Assembly (NCBI GenBank): GCA_965656875.1
Contig: CBFHMJ010000038.1
Location: 246,027 to 310,026, forward strand
Direction: 5' to 3'
DNA: 64,000 bases
Origin: CBFHMJ01 sp965656875
Lineage (GTDB): Bacteria; Pseudomonadota; Gammaproteobacteria; Enterobacterales; Alteromonadaceae
In this document: piece by piece, positions 27,601 through 32,227 of the stretch
Layout of the letters: each line of letters starts with the position of its first letter
How positions within the stretch are numbered: the stretch's first letter is position 1
Program-made: the position numbers and the translations under genes
The notes under the pieces: generated by a model
The model's input: only the letters and a program-made list of their open reading frames with translations
Database searches by the model: none
What the model was told of the DNA's origin: nothing

Positions 27601-30127
27601 CCCTAACGTACTGTTAAACCCTCAAACCTACAGAGATTTAACGGTTGATGGTGTACCGTCACTGGAATCCACCCTGGCTTCATTCAGCGAAGATATTGAA
27701 GGCTGGCAGGATACCGGTAACCTGAGCAATCAAGCGTCATTAAAATCACTATACGATAATGTAAATAATGGTATTGATAACTACGTAGATGAATGGGTCA
27801 TTTATGGCATTACCGAACTGAAAGACGTGTTCCAGGTCTCTGTCAGTAATGATGTCAGCTTCCGTCCATTAGCAATTACCATTAAAGATAACCAGACCTT
27901 TGTGGCTACCTTTAATGATGTGGACTACGACGCTCTGTCAGCTGAAAACTTCCCACCACCGGAAGAACAGGTAATAGCTGACCAACCAGGTTGGTATGGC
28001 GGCCATCTGTCCTATCATGAACCTGGTATAGGTGATGTGGTTCAGATCGCTTCAGGCAAAATTCAGTCAATGGCAGAAGCTAATGTTTACCTGGATATTG
28101 CACTTGTCGATTCTGAAGAAGGTGATACAAAAGGCATTCTCTATGTGCCAGATTTCCGTAAACCTATGAACCTGGTACAGTTTACGCTTGGCGGAAACGC
28201 TGCCGTATATGCACAAGTGAATGCAGCCGTAGGCCTCCAACCAACGGTAGAAGACGAAGAAAAAGATAGCCACGGTTTTGAATTGCCTGGACCTTCTGTC
28301 GTCGCCAACGTCGGCCTGACTGCCCATTACTCAGGCACGGCCAGTGTCTCCGACACCTCAACTCGCGGTGGTGAGTTTGTCTTCGGCATATATGACTTAG
28401 GTCTGGACCTTGGCTCCTATATCTCCGACAAACTGGTAGAACCGTTATCCCATCTCGATAACGAGATGGGACCGATTTACCCGGTTGCGAAAGCATTGAC
28501 AACCGACATGAAGATCTTCGAAACACTCAATCTGGTGCCATTCTTCGATCTTAACCATGACGGTATTGTTACTGCACTGGAAATACCAACACCATTCCTG
28601 CGTGCCGGAGGGCCAAAAACCGAGAAGTATGAGAAACAACTGCGAGGCGTCGATAAATTTATGGAGTTTATTGCTGGCATCGCACAGATGATCATGGTTG
28701 CAGTAGATTTGGGTAATGAACTTGCTGCGGTTGATGAACTGAAAGAACGTGTGATTTCCACAGACGGCTTCCAGGTATCTCCAGCTGATATTCGAATCAA
28801 CCCTTATCAAAGTCACTCTGACTTAACAGGCATTAGCACGAATCTGGTACCTTACGTCAATCAACTCGGTCATATCATTTTGGGTAGTGATAAGAGCTTC
28901 CAGTTTGTTAAGACGCTTGATGGTCATGTTAACAGTCGGACTGTAACGCCAATGGAGCCGAAGAAAACAGAAGGTTCAAACTCTACCAGTAGTAAGAACA
29001 AGAGCATGAGTACCGTGAAAAAGCACTACACTGATTTACAAAAACGCGGCATCGTCTCCTTCCCGGTTTTATCGAATCCGATGGATGTTCTTAAATACTT
29101 CTTTGGTGACCCTGCTGATCTAATCATCATTGATCCACCAGACTTCGAAATAGAATTCGAGCTGGAAAAAACCTTTAAAGTCCCAGGTGTACCATTCTTC
29201 CGAGGATTAATTGCCGGTGAATTATCCGCAGGTACTGATATCGTATTAGGTGTCGATACAGGCGGTATTCTGCAAACAGTCTGTGGTAATGACTCCCCTC
29301 AGGCCATATGGAAATGTCAGGGCGAACTCGCAGAGGGCGATCGTGCTATTCGCATGTTGAACAGTATCTTTATTCGTGACTGGTCAGAACAAAGCTATAT
29401 GGCTGGCGGCGACTCCAGTGCAGACAAACTGTTCTACACTGGTACGGCCGATGACCTGTCCGACAAAACCGTCTGGGATAAACATGAACTTTGGGGTAAC
29501 GCCGAAATCGATATCGGTGCCGGTGTCGACCTGGGTGTATTCAGTTCTTACTTCCAGGGCGGTCCTGGACTGGGCGGTGGTGTTGACCTGATTGATATCT
29601 GTGAGCTAACCACCCCGGGCGAATGTGAATCCATCGAAAACGGCGACTTTACCGCAGGTGGCAGCTATGACGGTAAACTCAGAGCCTATGACTTCGGCAT
29701 GCAACTGGTAAACAATCCGGGTAGCGTGTTCGATGTTGGCTTCACGTTCTACGTTGATTTAGAAGCCTTTATCGAAACTTTCAAGATCAAAGTCTGGGAA
29801 GAGCTGATTGGTTACTTCCCATTGTATGAGTTTGGTCACGATGCACTGGAAGCCAGTACAAACACCCGTGCAGCCGACGGTTCAGTTATTGCCGGAGCTA
29901 CCGTGTACTTTGATGCGAATGGCAACGGTCAGGCTGATGCTGGCGAACCACTGAGCTTCTCTAATCACGAAGGTCGTGCAACACTGCGTATTCCTTACCG
30001 CTTCTTCGATATCAATCGTGATGGCAAGATCGACGATATCGACGGAAAGGTTCGTTTCTATGGCGGAATGAATACTCAGACAGGAAAAGGAATGGCTGGC
30101 CAGATGACGATTAGCGCTCTGCATTAA
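12635..30127 (+). CDS. Giant secreted multidomain surface protein (5830 residues)
   Basis: One uninterrupted frame. Residues 1 to about 37 form a signal peptide (hydrophobic core LLSSALTFFVL, cleavage near QSYA). Residues 165-375 are extremely Gly-rich with polyglycine runs. Beta-sandwich modules follow: Calx-beta-like units with E-G-x-R/S and closing D-D-D/I-D-N-D turns in several places, PA14-like segments around 1186-1290 and 1360-1450, a LamG-like domain at about 2186-2330 and an FG-GAP/VCBS-like block at about 2420-2710 with D-x-D-x-D-G calcium loops. Calx-beta-like units continue to about 3700. The last 1600 residues have no family I recognise but contain three EF-hand-like calcium loops (FFDLNHDGIV near 5303, YFDANGNGQAD near 5758, FFDINRDGKID near 5790). 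No RTX nonapeptides, LPXTG or autotransporter barrel were seen. Likely a calcium-stabilised adhesin or matrix protein; the export route is unclear beyond Sec. Confidence 0.85.
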   Translation: MSRLKPGGNPAIRPQFLLSSALTFFVLSGSPAGQSYASEQATSPQITSDQMPKASTSASIIDDVISVTEESVSSLNSAINKAIDSNSSCINGCVIDIRDQKWFVLNDTLNELGTIDKPVWFLGNPDDSDSHSRINGNHDYQIAFVDNTGDGFYSFFGIDLQNGLAQGGNGATGGGGGMGAGGAMFINNGFVIFEHSFLTNNSAVSGTSPNPAGSGGDHKSSGKNGGKGGRINDNSRFWPDDSSPGDGGAGNGICEGGSSSTCTVYEDNRGKAGGFGSGGGGGGGGGGDHNNSDGGDRGGDGAPGGNGGFGAGGGGGGADDAGEANGPEEGDGGEGAPSIQFGTYGNTGDDGYKSSGGQGGTGGKGAGFGGAIFVRSDNNQSKLKLNNTVLNNNNASGSPVSSNYKKGLSIYEWKGSCDNDDDCNSNGVASKDNSSYPTQFLSKDIVNKDYPTLSLKLNNKLDSTDDNHSTVLEGERAQLMIEFDRAPDSSDLTVYLFLSDNDARATYGTDFAWGSSSRIMALTISQSDINDGKYFISIPETPSHNQGAYVGIQTYLDKHLEGDEEFSVQILPGPEYYLDDTKYKKEITIKDANYQVEILEGGTSERTTICDVSDALETADSSCSTGHVNDEINVDELAGLGYITVQAKRPLVPLKNRSGGDAHTNWANTEGEYSSVIIGGLFNNALAGGLPVHYKLSSKPNDVFLNQVNYNNKKYNDSPTTSADSHVDSDDYAQIYNAVVIPVTSLESTLDGEQPGTARIWFSALPDAVFEQPDQNFKLTLIPFENDPSYDEDAFCNNENQSYCDALFNNPDGDFQFYSVHPSKNYAEITVEDSGEFQPKLIIIDNINGEEVDDNDTDSNPLLADKNRDLHFWVRLGSQPTQTVSVNVTGNTTLNFNPSNWSMFQPVTVENANLASGINVESESSDNNYASLERTLYPIEDFHRLKIKEASITDTRERTIELGITPSFDRYQEGSLQYPAYRLILGQPLPIPLKATVNTELSGSTDSYTVTIPAWHQAAEFTVPVKDDDIANNQRTLSATIDTVTDATGTPLNNLVINSTAQQADITIIDNDRATILISQHLPDKPTDGDIARLYPEIEVLGIANDNLIVQHNDSRIESLSVTKVGQTKTGTNNNEQHGLLYETFKQEAVETDFTYKPFITYEDRPYLTEVNQSTDAFDITGFAEGIAIRQRGYITVAQTGYYQFNTNPTEQYYEFWLNSADDYSQNIEFLAPQITRDEQNNGYTVDELHSQEIYLKSGTRYYLETRYQAFKGDAGGSFSLTYRYKSEPGETPTAWTNIPQNWLEPAPVSNGFVVENFDAKGKESLDAFINSNGFDNKVESSSILTNSLQIPAEDAAEDIARRVSVTLTAPESGEYRFALASDGDSKLYLSKKGEPLNEIAWITGSEQYGTYTITTSTNSGHANTTNVTLELQKFDAASGWGFNYEMKDGTVSKPYGDAGKLTLWDGSQQICTDTQRFVTSNYVVNDTNQQTEEGVTANFFGIGDPEDCHPMYNNYDGTSITINYHDYGGSSLESDDFINIRLNDFSLEHPDYPAPLDWYWDNIESNTDIQGDNDLTGRLNSEQQSQSIYLEKGQQYTIQVLQLNVRDDDHLAVGWLTPFNSDFEVMDAAHLSISEFDVPVTLTASGETTGSGADTSINLAMTSTTFSYMGEDYYIDALTLAGSEDPYVQPGLLSFGSGFIAKNNVATTLTSNATPTLVTPQDRVDEPGTVSLTVGQQKRLGFQLKGKPGAPITIDLSESSTAPVTKTSDSASSPSVAYSCDAEEGISCQSMTFTQENWNTPQFVTVLATQEGTDIDGNYDPENSFIYLTASQRTSARASVDYLQDTVTIAIYPDNVEATATYFAKAGQSTGINSIALSTTDQSEIFVYRHTTSPAPTNERLSWDWVAYDNGRVIQATQNGEILLTASIYQDTLPTIEPGDEPASLRSSVQLHAPYFEQSSFDAFADQIAISGFTVLINGNDHNAFFEIMINQGTPEVKLISSTAGADFSLEDIQFITYQPNGTAPPVTTAVDETMVTEYGELTLTRQTDTPVWVYYANPRPQPAKLTFTLTNTSGETFERELNLQHLTDAPSIATSLTASADYTTPLIKLNSHQEINEDDISGAIQVDFKLRDPVTEKSTTYDHDIQVFYTVHQQGLNSPGYSALDLSSSTTPEYYLVPESPVIITDNKRNTFTLEVWIQPSDLVTTQTILEGKIGNDEKQPLLSLDNKEITTAFGLNTLPAPWDTSNNNIQGVLVSWRVTEDKETLFINGIPVGEKAISSDQDRQLVLSSVSNASQGFNGFIDELRIWKTLRTDSDIAQNYQTTLNFSNQGESSALVAYWPFNQFDIHDQVDPNSTSYLLSNTCDLASPDESACQPVLATQPSYWRIQQSATVGEDVTAMTQFTAPESTHQSLNDRTTTGRRTFAVAQLNADKLQDLLIVDDTGRVSLHLTTPEGDYRHIETSVNLTHAAPITLLDINNDKQFDLIAGLKDGQLGVALNTGSVNEPRFAALRTIDVSHPALSTQQQLTPAVFNGQLIVANKKGELASFTSHVKRDNISFKPLKIAGLNTVKLHRSGNKPGDNELSGNGLGIVPQFVDLDRDGDKDLIIDQLRNLPAQQPGFLRYYENVGTDDAPRYRHAPNNYIARHFQHIDQYLDEKLHTRTRTRHPYDQMEFHQIVDFNNDGMEDLVFSDNQGQIRVMNSLGYGSVTIPANSSSASLTVNIVNDDIVETNEVLNIQLIEGLSAEAKYHFRPGSDIATITITDDDQPGFTVKKGSTTIADSITVSESNPDAEEYTIQLQSQPTEAVIVRIGSSNPTYGATVSLAEMDGFTDTIEMRFSAEGNSWNTPKSFWIKATDDQVDEDDSSSYALAIAGVSADQTYNKLIKPIVVNNTGDNDEATLDITYSPLPVVGQPAGSTTEGEINALTISLNAQPTEPLSVTVAPQDNEITLFPQRKLVKSLSMHAATNHINNVTRFTDKSVTTECSTQDDSTNDGVLAMGKYGIVCWNQDGDYRYQQTQFSHSADAQESLSFVIDNSYGRLGTETLNIPVTSLQKVNDKPTILLVDQIAGKAIPNKDLSKVLLEDGTIRFALRPSTPPTEQEYINITVALGSKKHFIFDHSNWNSWQTYTAENVAEDETAVISAYESDMPAASPKNARADIDYAEPREVITNNYSDDALEIVDITAGVPVINDGFHNNVFATNLDNVKLKLRLTTQPFNDVTVDIEGELLTFTSQNYREWQFVAINTQDFDQDRLIIQTNGYVQDRILRIIKQPLTEQQDNFFNQVNSLAGQQLTIQFTPDDWNLARTIGVAAVDDDKVEYNHISKIDLLYADPGQSVTTDFGSLSWQPDGTIRYEILRPLTDGFHAEQRLWYTIADGIYKNYNLDITVDVVSEVTVEGGEDETDTIETTYTVNGYLNRPICVHAETGCENITSPDITFSAVTGSGTRFTSEITGVSDSEPLTSVSRGKLDPAYLNNPVAPLEVSIEDNDSPIVRAGVDLDAVENTHPGYFTLYVDDPVGIPGGIGINYTIYGANDAETWGTTAETEPPAAGELADPGPDFQGYDTLGSGKVYIPENKTRVSLPIFPIDDFTPEESLAARYEKVVIVIEEPDTADGYGGDRYVLDTQYPEYQSAGVRIIDNEEVGLKYVMPLDGLVVDEGSFNGFRVGLKSQPQTKVDLTFYGTPVTTLEGPDNSFVQVSSVSFDNTDWNQWKTINVEVYNNQAENDDRQSPRISDLYYTLLDNSDTCDDDPTKAENCEPFYNTMKGAVNLTVPDTEDGESTVELNPDWTFSPTSISGEYGKLTFTKIKGTNQFAGDFVYQLNNGEFNTSNKTEEILEDISQRPDRTVIDIFDYTMEDINGDSYNQQVAVHIKALEQVTLSEGSTFPQGNYGELTVNPSLNYTYLFDPEELVFNAEDNWQFTDSFVYQLQAKAGTGSDDDTVIENMTANITVTKTTNDAGDVVYSASMNGNNPTLCGSATVCSSNSSLQVTGSLMPQTIGGNADGDSVTFTILKTGKPVTKPVVTTMNLLDSNGETLWVDNARLMTNPLFTTNAINSRQRFVKTGNDIQGKHGTFTVNADGSYEYNLDADAIFNTMATTDIRIVSDQFQLHLTGEFTDPDTDQSEVTHPVVTLDIVSIVQQDHNHQRVTVMANGDTLQQDSATSNTFTGQLFFDNAGLTVNRAGRTSRSVVIREPAMDPRVLADGLTAAFDFLQKRFYDTSVPVFGRMGGRATTDTTGDNTDTNAPGFFDRFSNIVESQIIKQPHLTTAELATLINVTLQSTFAQFNVPLQVLKVDSEKMVMRLSYTAGVSSATDEFQSDWGMSGMGHFRGSAAGTFKFTADLYFGVKFRNLVKEDGKSKLRQSVFVVTDKEVLKDLMGDPGVEPVEVYKLKTWEGATVAQSGVLFVDNNGYAPEFDATKVGAEETGEINAQLDSPSDGDDINPQIKWRWARENPSMNWNFNVPAITDINGTANKNDDYGTLLGVITDTDEDKTFELPFLAISLRQPTSIGPAQISSIEITATPDPMHILKSNRGSEQWKKEYLEIVFDEIKGETLTFNNRYIKAFDVSTENNFNDPGYEHDPAQMRKLKTLKESQPLELDFNITLREEASSDPIGFQQSTWVAETKVERAIPSRDIDADRRLLMVDSTYDNTADPTKDELTVACKNSTSTNRCEPYKLTVKAEWSNDKYEVRKFPADLSVFKDKETWSQTLQLKEGKLKISGRYKNSKVTWKWKFSSLPSKELNFTGDKSTIDVENIIIGSDKPGIGDQDAKYTITKNSMLFIGKPEETDSKQANAISKLTLDLYGSLDFRGDAQLFALGASINQAPTVPMNTKDETLTQPEEIFGKLIGSYSARDTIAEVTDDNPDESSPAFMVGSYGILGIAQDGSYSYSLKPELLEDSLAITCNKMEEIPTTPYEANDQALCRSLLATNDDAEEDEDIAAIDKDYIHFPDPDALENIISLNGYEFTCPSLADVLDGVSCESPSPNVLLNPQTYRDLTVDGVPSLESTLASFSEDIEGWQDTGNLSNQASLKSLYDNVNNGIDNYVDEWVIYGITELKDVFQVSVSNDVSFRPLAITIKDNQTFVATFNDVDYDALSAENFPPPEEQVIADQPGWYGGHLSYHEPGIGDVVQIASGKIQSMAEANVYLDIALVDSEEGDTKGILYVPDFRKPMNLVQFTLGGNAAVYAQVNAAVGLQPTVEDEEKDSHGFELPGPSVVANVGLTAHYSGTASVSDTSTRGGEFVFGIYDLGLDLGSYISDKLVEPLSHLDNEMGPIYPVAKALTTDMKIFETLNLVPFFDLNHDGIVTALEIPTPFLRAGGPKTEKYEKQLRGVDKFMEFIAGIAQMIMVAVDLGNELAAVDELKERVISTDGFQVSPADIRINPYQSHSDLTGISTNLVPYVNQLGHIILGSDKSFQFVKTLDGHVNSRTVTPMEPKKTEGSNSTSSKNKSMSTVKKHYTDLQKRGIVSFPVLSNPMDVLKYFFGDPADLIIIDPPDFEIEFELEKTFKVPGVPFFRGLIAGELSAGTDIVLGVDTGGILQTVCGNDSPQAIWKCQGELAEGDRAIRMLNSIFIRDWSEQSYMAGGDSSADKLFYTGTADDLSDKTVWDKHELWGNAEIDIGAGVDLGVFSSYFQGGPGLGGGVDLIDICELTTPGECESIENGDFTAGGSYDGKLRAYDFGMQLVNNPGSVFDVGFTFYVDLEAFIETFKIKVWEELIGYFPLYEFGHDALEASTNTRAADGSVIAGATVYFDANGNGQADAGEPLSFSNHEGRATLRIPYRFFDINRDGKIDDIDGKVRFYGGMNTQTGKGMAGQMTISALH
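13466..13495 (+). repeat. (GGC)n triplet tract encoding polyglycine, first
   Basis: Seven GGC units, one GGT and two GGC, in the reading frame of the giant protein, giving ten consecutive glycines. Slippage here changes length in frame. Confidence 0.9.
13568..13585 (+). repeat. (GGC)6 triplet tract encoding polyglycine, second
   Basis: Six GGC codons in a row in frame with the giant protein, about 70 bases after the first tract. Confidence 0.9.
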
Positions 30128-30153
30128 TCGTTAGCATACAGTCAGCAAATAAT

Positions 30154-30176
30154 TGAGGTGCTGTTTAGCAGCACCT
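30154..30176 (+). terminator. Hairpin after the giant gene
   Basis: Perfect 9-bp stem GAGGTGCTG / CAGCACCTC with loop TTTAG, 26 bases after the giant protein's stop. No T-tract follows on the + strand, so termination may be weak or aided by the amtB terminator next to it. Confidence 0.45.
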
Positions 30177-30183
30177 CGACAGG

Positions 30184-30224
30184 AATAAAAAGAGCCGATA
30201 CAGGACATTGCAATTGTATCGGCT
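30184..30224 (-). terminator. Intrinsic terminator of glnK-amtB
   Basis: Stem of 10 bp (30193-30202 with 30215-30224, AGCCGATACA / TGTATCGGCT) followed on the - strand by CTTTTTATT. It lies 25 bases past the amtB stop. Confidence 0.8.
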
Positions 30225-30249
30225 TAACACCATGACAACGGTAATGGAA

Positions 30250-31512
30250 CTACTTAACGAATTCAGGGTAGGCCTCAATGCCACATTCACTGCGGTCTAC
30301 CCCTTCATATTCATGCTCTTCGCTAATTCTGATACCGACTACCTGCTTGATGGCAAACCAGACAACTAAACTGGTTGCAAATACCCATCCGAAGATAGTC
30401 ACAGCACCAATCAACTGTCCGGAGAAGCTCGATCCCGAGTTACTTAATGGCACCACTAACAGACCAAACAGTCCGACAACGCCATGAACGGAAATTGCAC
30501 CTACCGGATCATCAATCTTCAATTTATCCAGTAAGATAATTGAGAAGACCACAATCACACCACCGACGGCACCAATTGCTGACGCCAGTAACGGTGTTGG
30601 TGTTGAAGGTTCTGCGGTAATAGCGACTAATCCAGCTAACGCCCCATTCAACACCATCGTTAAATCTGCTTTTTTAAATAAGATCGCACCGACGATTAAC
30701 GCCGCCACTGCACCAGCCGCTGCTGCCATATTGGTGTTCATGAAGACAACCGCCACCGCATTCGCATTACTGATATCGCCCAGCTTCAATACCGATCCGC
30801 CATTAAAACCAAACCAGCCCATCCACAAAATAAACGTGCCCAGCGTTGCCAGTGGCATATTCGCACCAGGAATCGCATTGACCCGGCCATCTTTGGTGTA
30901 TTTGCCTTTTCGTGGACCAAGCAATAACACGCCAGCCAGTGCCGCTGATGCACCCGCCATGTGGACAATGCCTGAACCGGCAAAATCAGAGAAACCCAAA
31001 TCGCCTAACGTATAGAAGCCAAAAACCGACTGGCTGCCCCATGTCCAGGCACCTTCCATCGGATAAATAAAGCCCGTCAAAATAACGGTGAACAACAAGA
31101 ACGCCCAAAGTTTCATTCGCTCTGCAACTGCGCCCGACACAATCGACATCGCCGTTGCAACAAAGACAACCTGGAAAAAGAAATCAGATGCCTTCGAGTA
31201 AATCGCACCACCCGCAAAACCATCTTCACGCGCTGCAAATTCACCTAGGGTTGCATCCACATCAACCTGAGTAATACCCGATAAGAAATAGCCACCGTCA
31301 TACATGATCTGGTAGCCACAAATGAAATACATCATGCAGGCAATCGCGAATAACGCGACATTCTTCGTCAATATTTCAGTGGTGTTTTTCGCTCGCACAA
31401 GGCCCGCTTCTAACATCGCAAATCCTGCTGCCATCCACATCACCAATGCGCCACACATCAGGAAGTAGAACGTATCCATCGCATATTGTAAGTGAAAGGT
31501 ATTTTGCTCCAT
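30250..31512 (-). CDS. amtB: Ammonium transporter AmtB
   Basis: 420 residues, eleven hydrophobic segments. It has the AmtB hallmark MWMAAGFAMLEAGLVRAKNT at residues 25-44, the GAVAERMK and YPMEGAWTWG segments and the conserved DFAGSGIVHM. A late SVHGVVGLFGLL carries the second pore histidine. It conducts ammonium into the cell and is blocked by GlnK when nitrogen is plentiful. The ATG has the strong site GGGGGAG. It follows glnK by 11 bases, the classical glnK-amtB operon. Unlike E. coli AmtB there is no obvious cleavable N-terminal signal peptide. Confidence 0.97.
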   Translation of the reverse strand: MEQNTFHLQYAMDTFYFLMCGALVMWMAAGFAMLEAGLVRAKNTTEILTKNVALFAIACMMYFICGYQIMYDGGYFLSGITQVDVDATLGEFAAREDGFAGGAIYSKASDFFFQVVFVATAMSIVSGAVAERMKLWAFLLFTVILTGFIYPMEGAWTWGSQSVFGFYTLGDLGFSDFAGSGIVHMAGASAALAGVLLLGPRKGKYTKDGRVNAIPGANMPLATLGTFILWMGWFGFNGGSVLKLGDISNANAVAVVFMNTNMAAAAGAVAALIVGAILFKKADLTMVLNGALAGLVAITAEPSTPTPLLASAIGAVGGVIVVFSIILLDKLKIDDPVGAISVHGVVGLFGLLVVPLSNSGSSFSGQLIGAVTIFGWVFATSLVVWFAIKQVVGIRISEEHEYEGVDRSECGIEAYPEFVK

Positions 31513-31523
31513 AAGCTCCCCCG

Positions 31524-31862
31524 TTAAAGTGCGTCGTCGTCGGTTTCATTCGTTCTTATTCGTACCGCGTGTTCCAGCTCAGCAACAAAGATTTTACCGT
31601 CGCCGATTTTGCCGGTATGCGCCGCTTCACGGATAGCCTCGATAAGCTGATCAACCCGCTCATCGGTTATCGCGACTTCCAGTTTCACTTTAGGCAGGAA
31701 GTCCACCTGATATTCGGCACCTCGATAAAGCTCGGTATGCCCTTTTTGTCGTCCAAAACCTTTCACCTCGGTGACGGTCAGCCCTTCAATGCCAATATCG
31801 GCAATCGCCTCACGTACATCATCGAGCTTAAAAGGTTTGATAATTGCCGTAACAAGTTTCAT
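31524..31862 (-). CDS. glnK: Nitrogen regulatory protein P-II (GlnK type)
   Basis: 112 residues, the usual PII length. The uridylylation tyrosine is Tyr51 in the T-loop (HTELYRGAEY). The start MKLVTAIIKPFKLDDVREA and the C-terminal block GKIGDGKIFV complete the PII signatures. It senses ATP/ADP and 2-oxoglutarate and gates AmtB, whose gene follows directly. I call it GlnK rather than GlnB because of the operon with amtB and the NtrC/sigma-54 control region upstream. Confidence 0.95.
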   Translation of the reverse strand: MKLVTAIIKPFKLDDVREAIADIGIEGLTVTEVKGFGRQKGHTELYRGAEYQVDFLPKVKLEVAITDERVDQLIEAIREAAHTGKIGDGKIFVAELEHAVRIRTNETDDDAL

Positions 31863-31920
31863 AGAAGCCTCTTGTGCCTGATAGTTTTAATTATTCAGTT
31901 AATTACCTGGTTAATTACTA

Positions 31921-31936
31921 AGAAAGAGCCATGCCA
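31921..31936 (-). promoter_or_regulatory. Sigma-54 promoter of glnK-amtB
   Basis: Reads TGGCATGGCTCTTTCT on the - strand against TGGCACG-N4-TTGCW: the -24 GG is present with correct spacing, and the -12 element is TTTC instead of TTGC. It sits 59 bases before the glnK ATG, with NtrC-like sites at the expected distance upstream. Confidence 0.65.
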
Positions 31937-31997
31937 CCTGTGAAACTTTCTATATTTCAATCAATTAGAATTTTTGCACAATAAGGCTGTACACAAT

Positions 31998-32014
31998 TGC
32001 ACCAACAATGTGCA
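31998..32014 (-). promoter_or_regulatory. NtrC-binding site
   Basis: 17-base imperfect palindrome TGCACCAACAATGTGCA, 15 of 17 positions compatible with TGCACCA-N3-TGGTGCA. It lies about 60-80 bases upstream of the sigma-54 element. A weaker copy with a perfect TGGTGCA half-site is at 32070-32086. Together they indicate nitrogen-limitation control of glnK-amtB. Confidence 0.7.
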
Positions 32015-32149
32015 AATCGTGACAATTTGTAGTGCAGTATGTCGTTATTTTTTAAACAAACATGATGTCTGCTGACTGTTGGTGCAACCGGCAGGAAAGG
32101 ACAAAACAAGATAAGGGTGAGCGTTACAAGACAGGAATGTTCAGGCACA

Positions 32150-32188
32150 AAAAACAAAACCCCCGGTAGCAACGCTAACCGGGGGTTT
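32150..32188 (-). terminator. Intrinsic terminator of acnB
   Basis: GC-rich hairpin (ACCCCCGG / CCGGGGGT core with extension into TAGC/GCTA, one bulge) followed on the - strand by TTTTGTTTTTTG, about 40 bases after the acnB stop. Confidence 0.85.
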
Positions 32189-32227
32189 CAATATACTTAG
32201 CCGAATAAAGGCTAAAAACGAATCACA

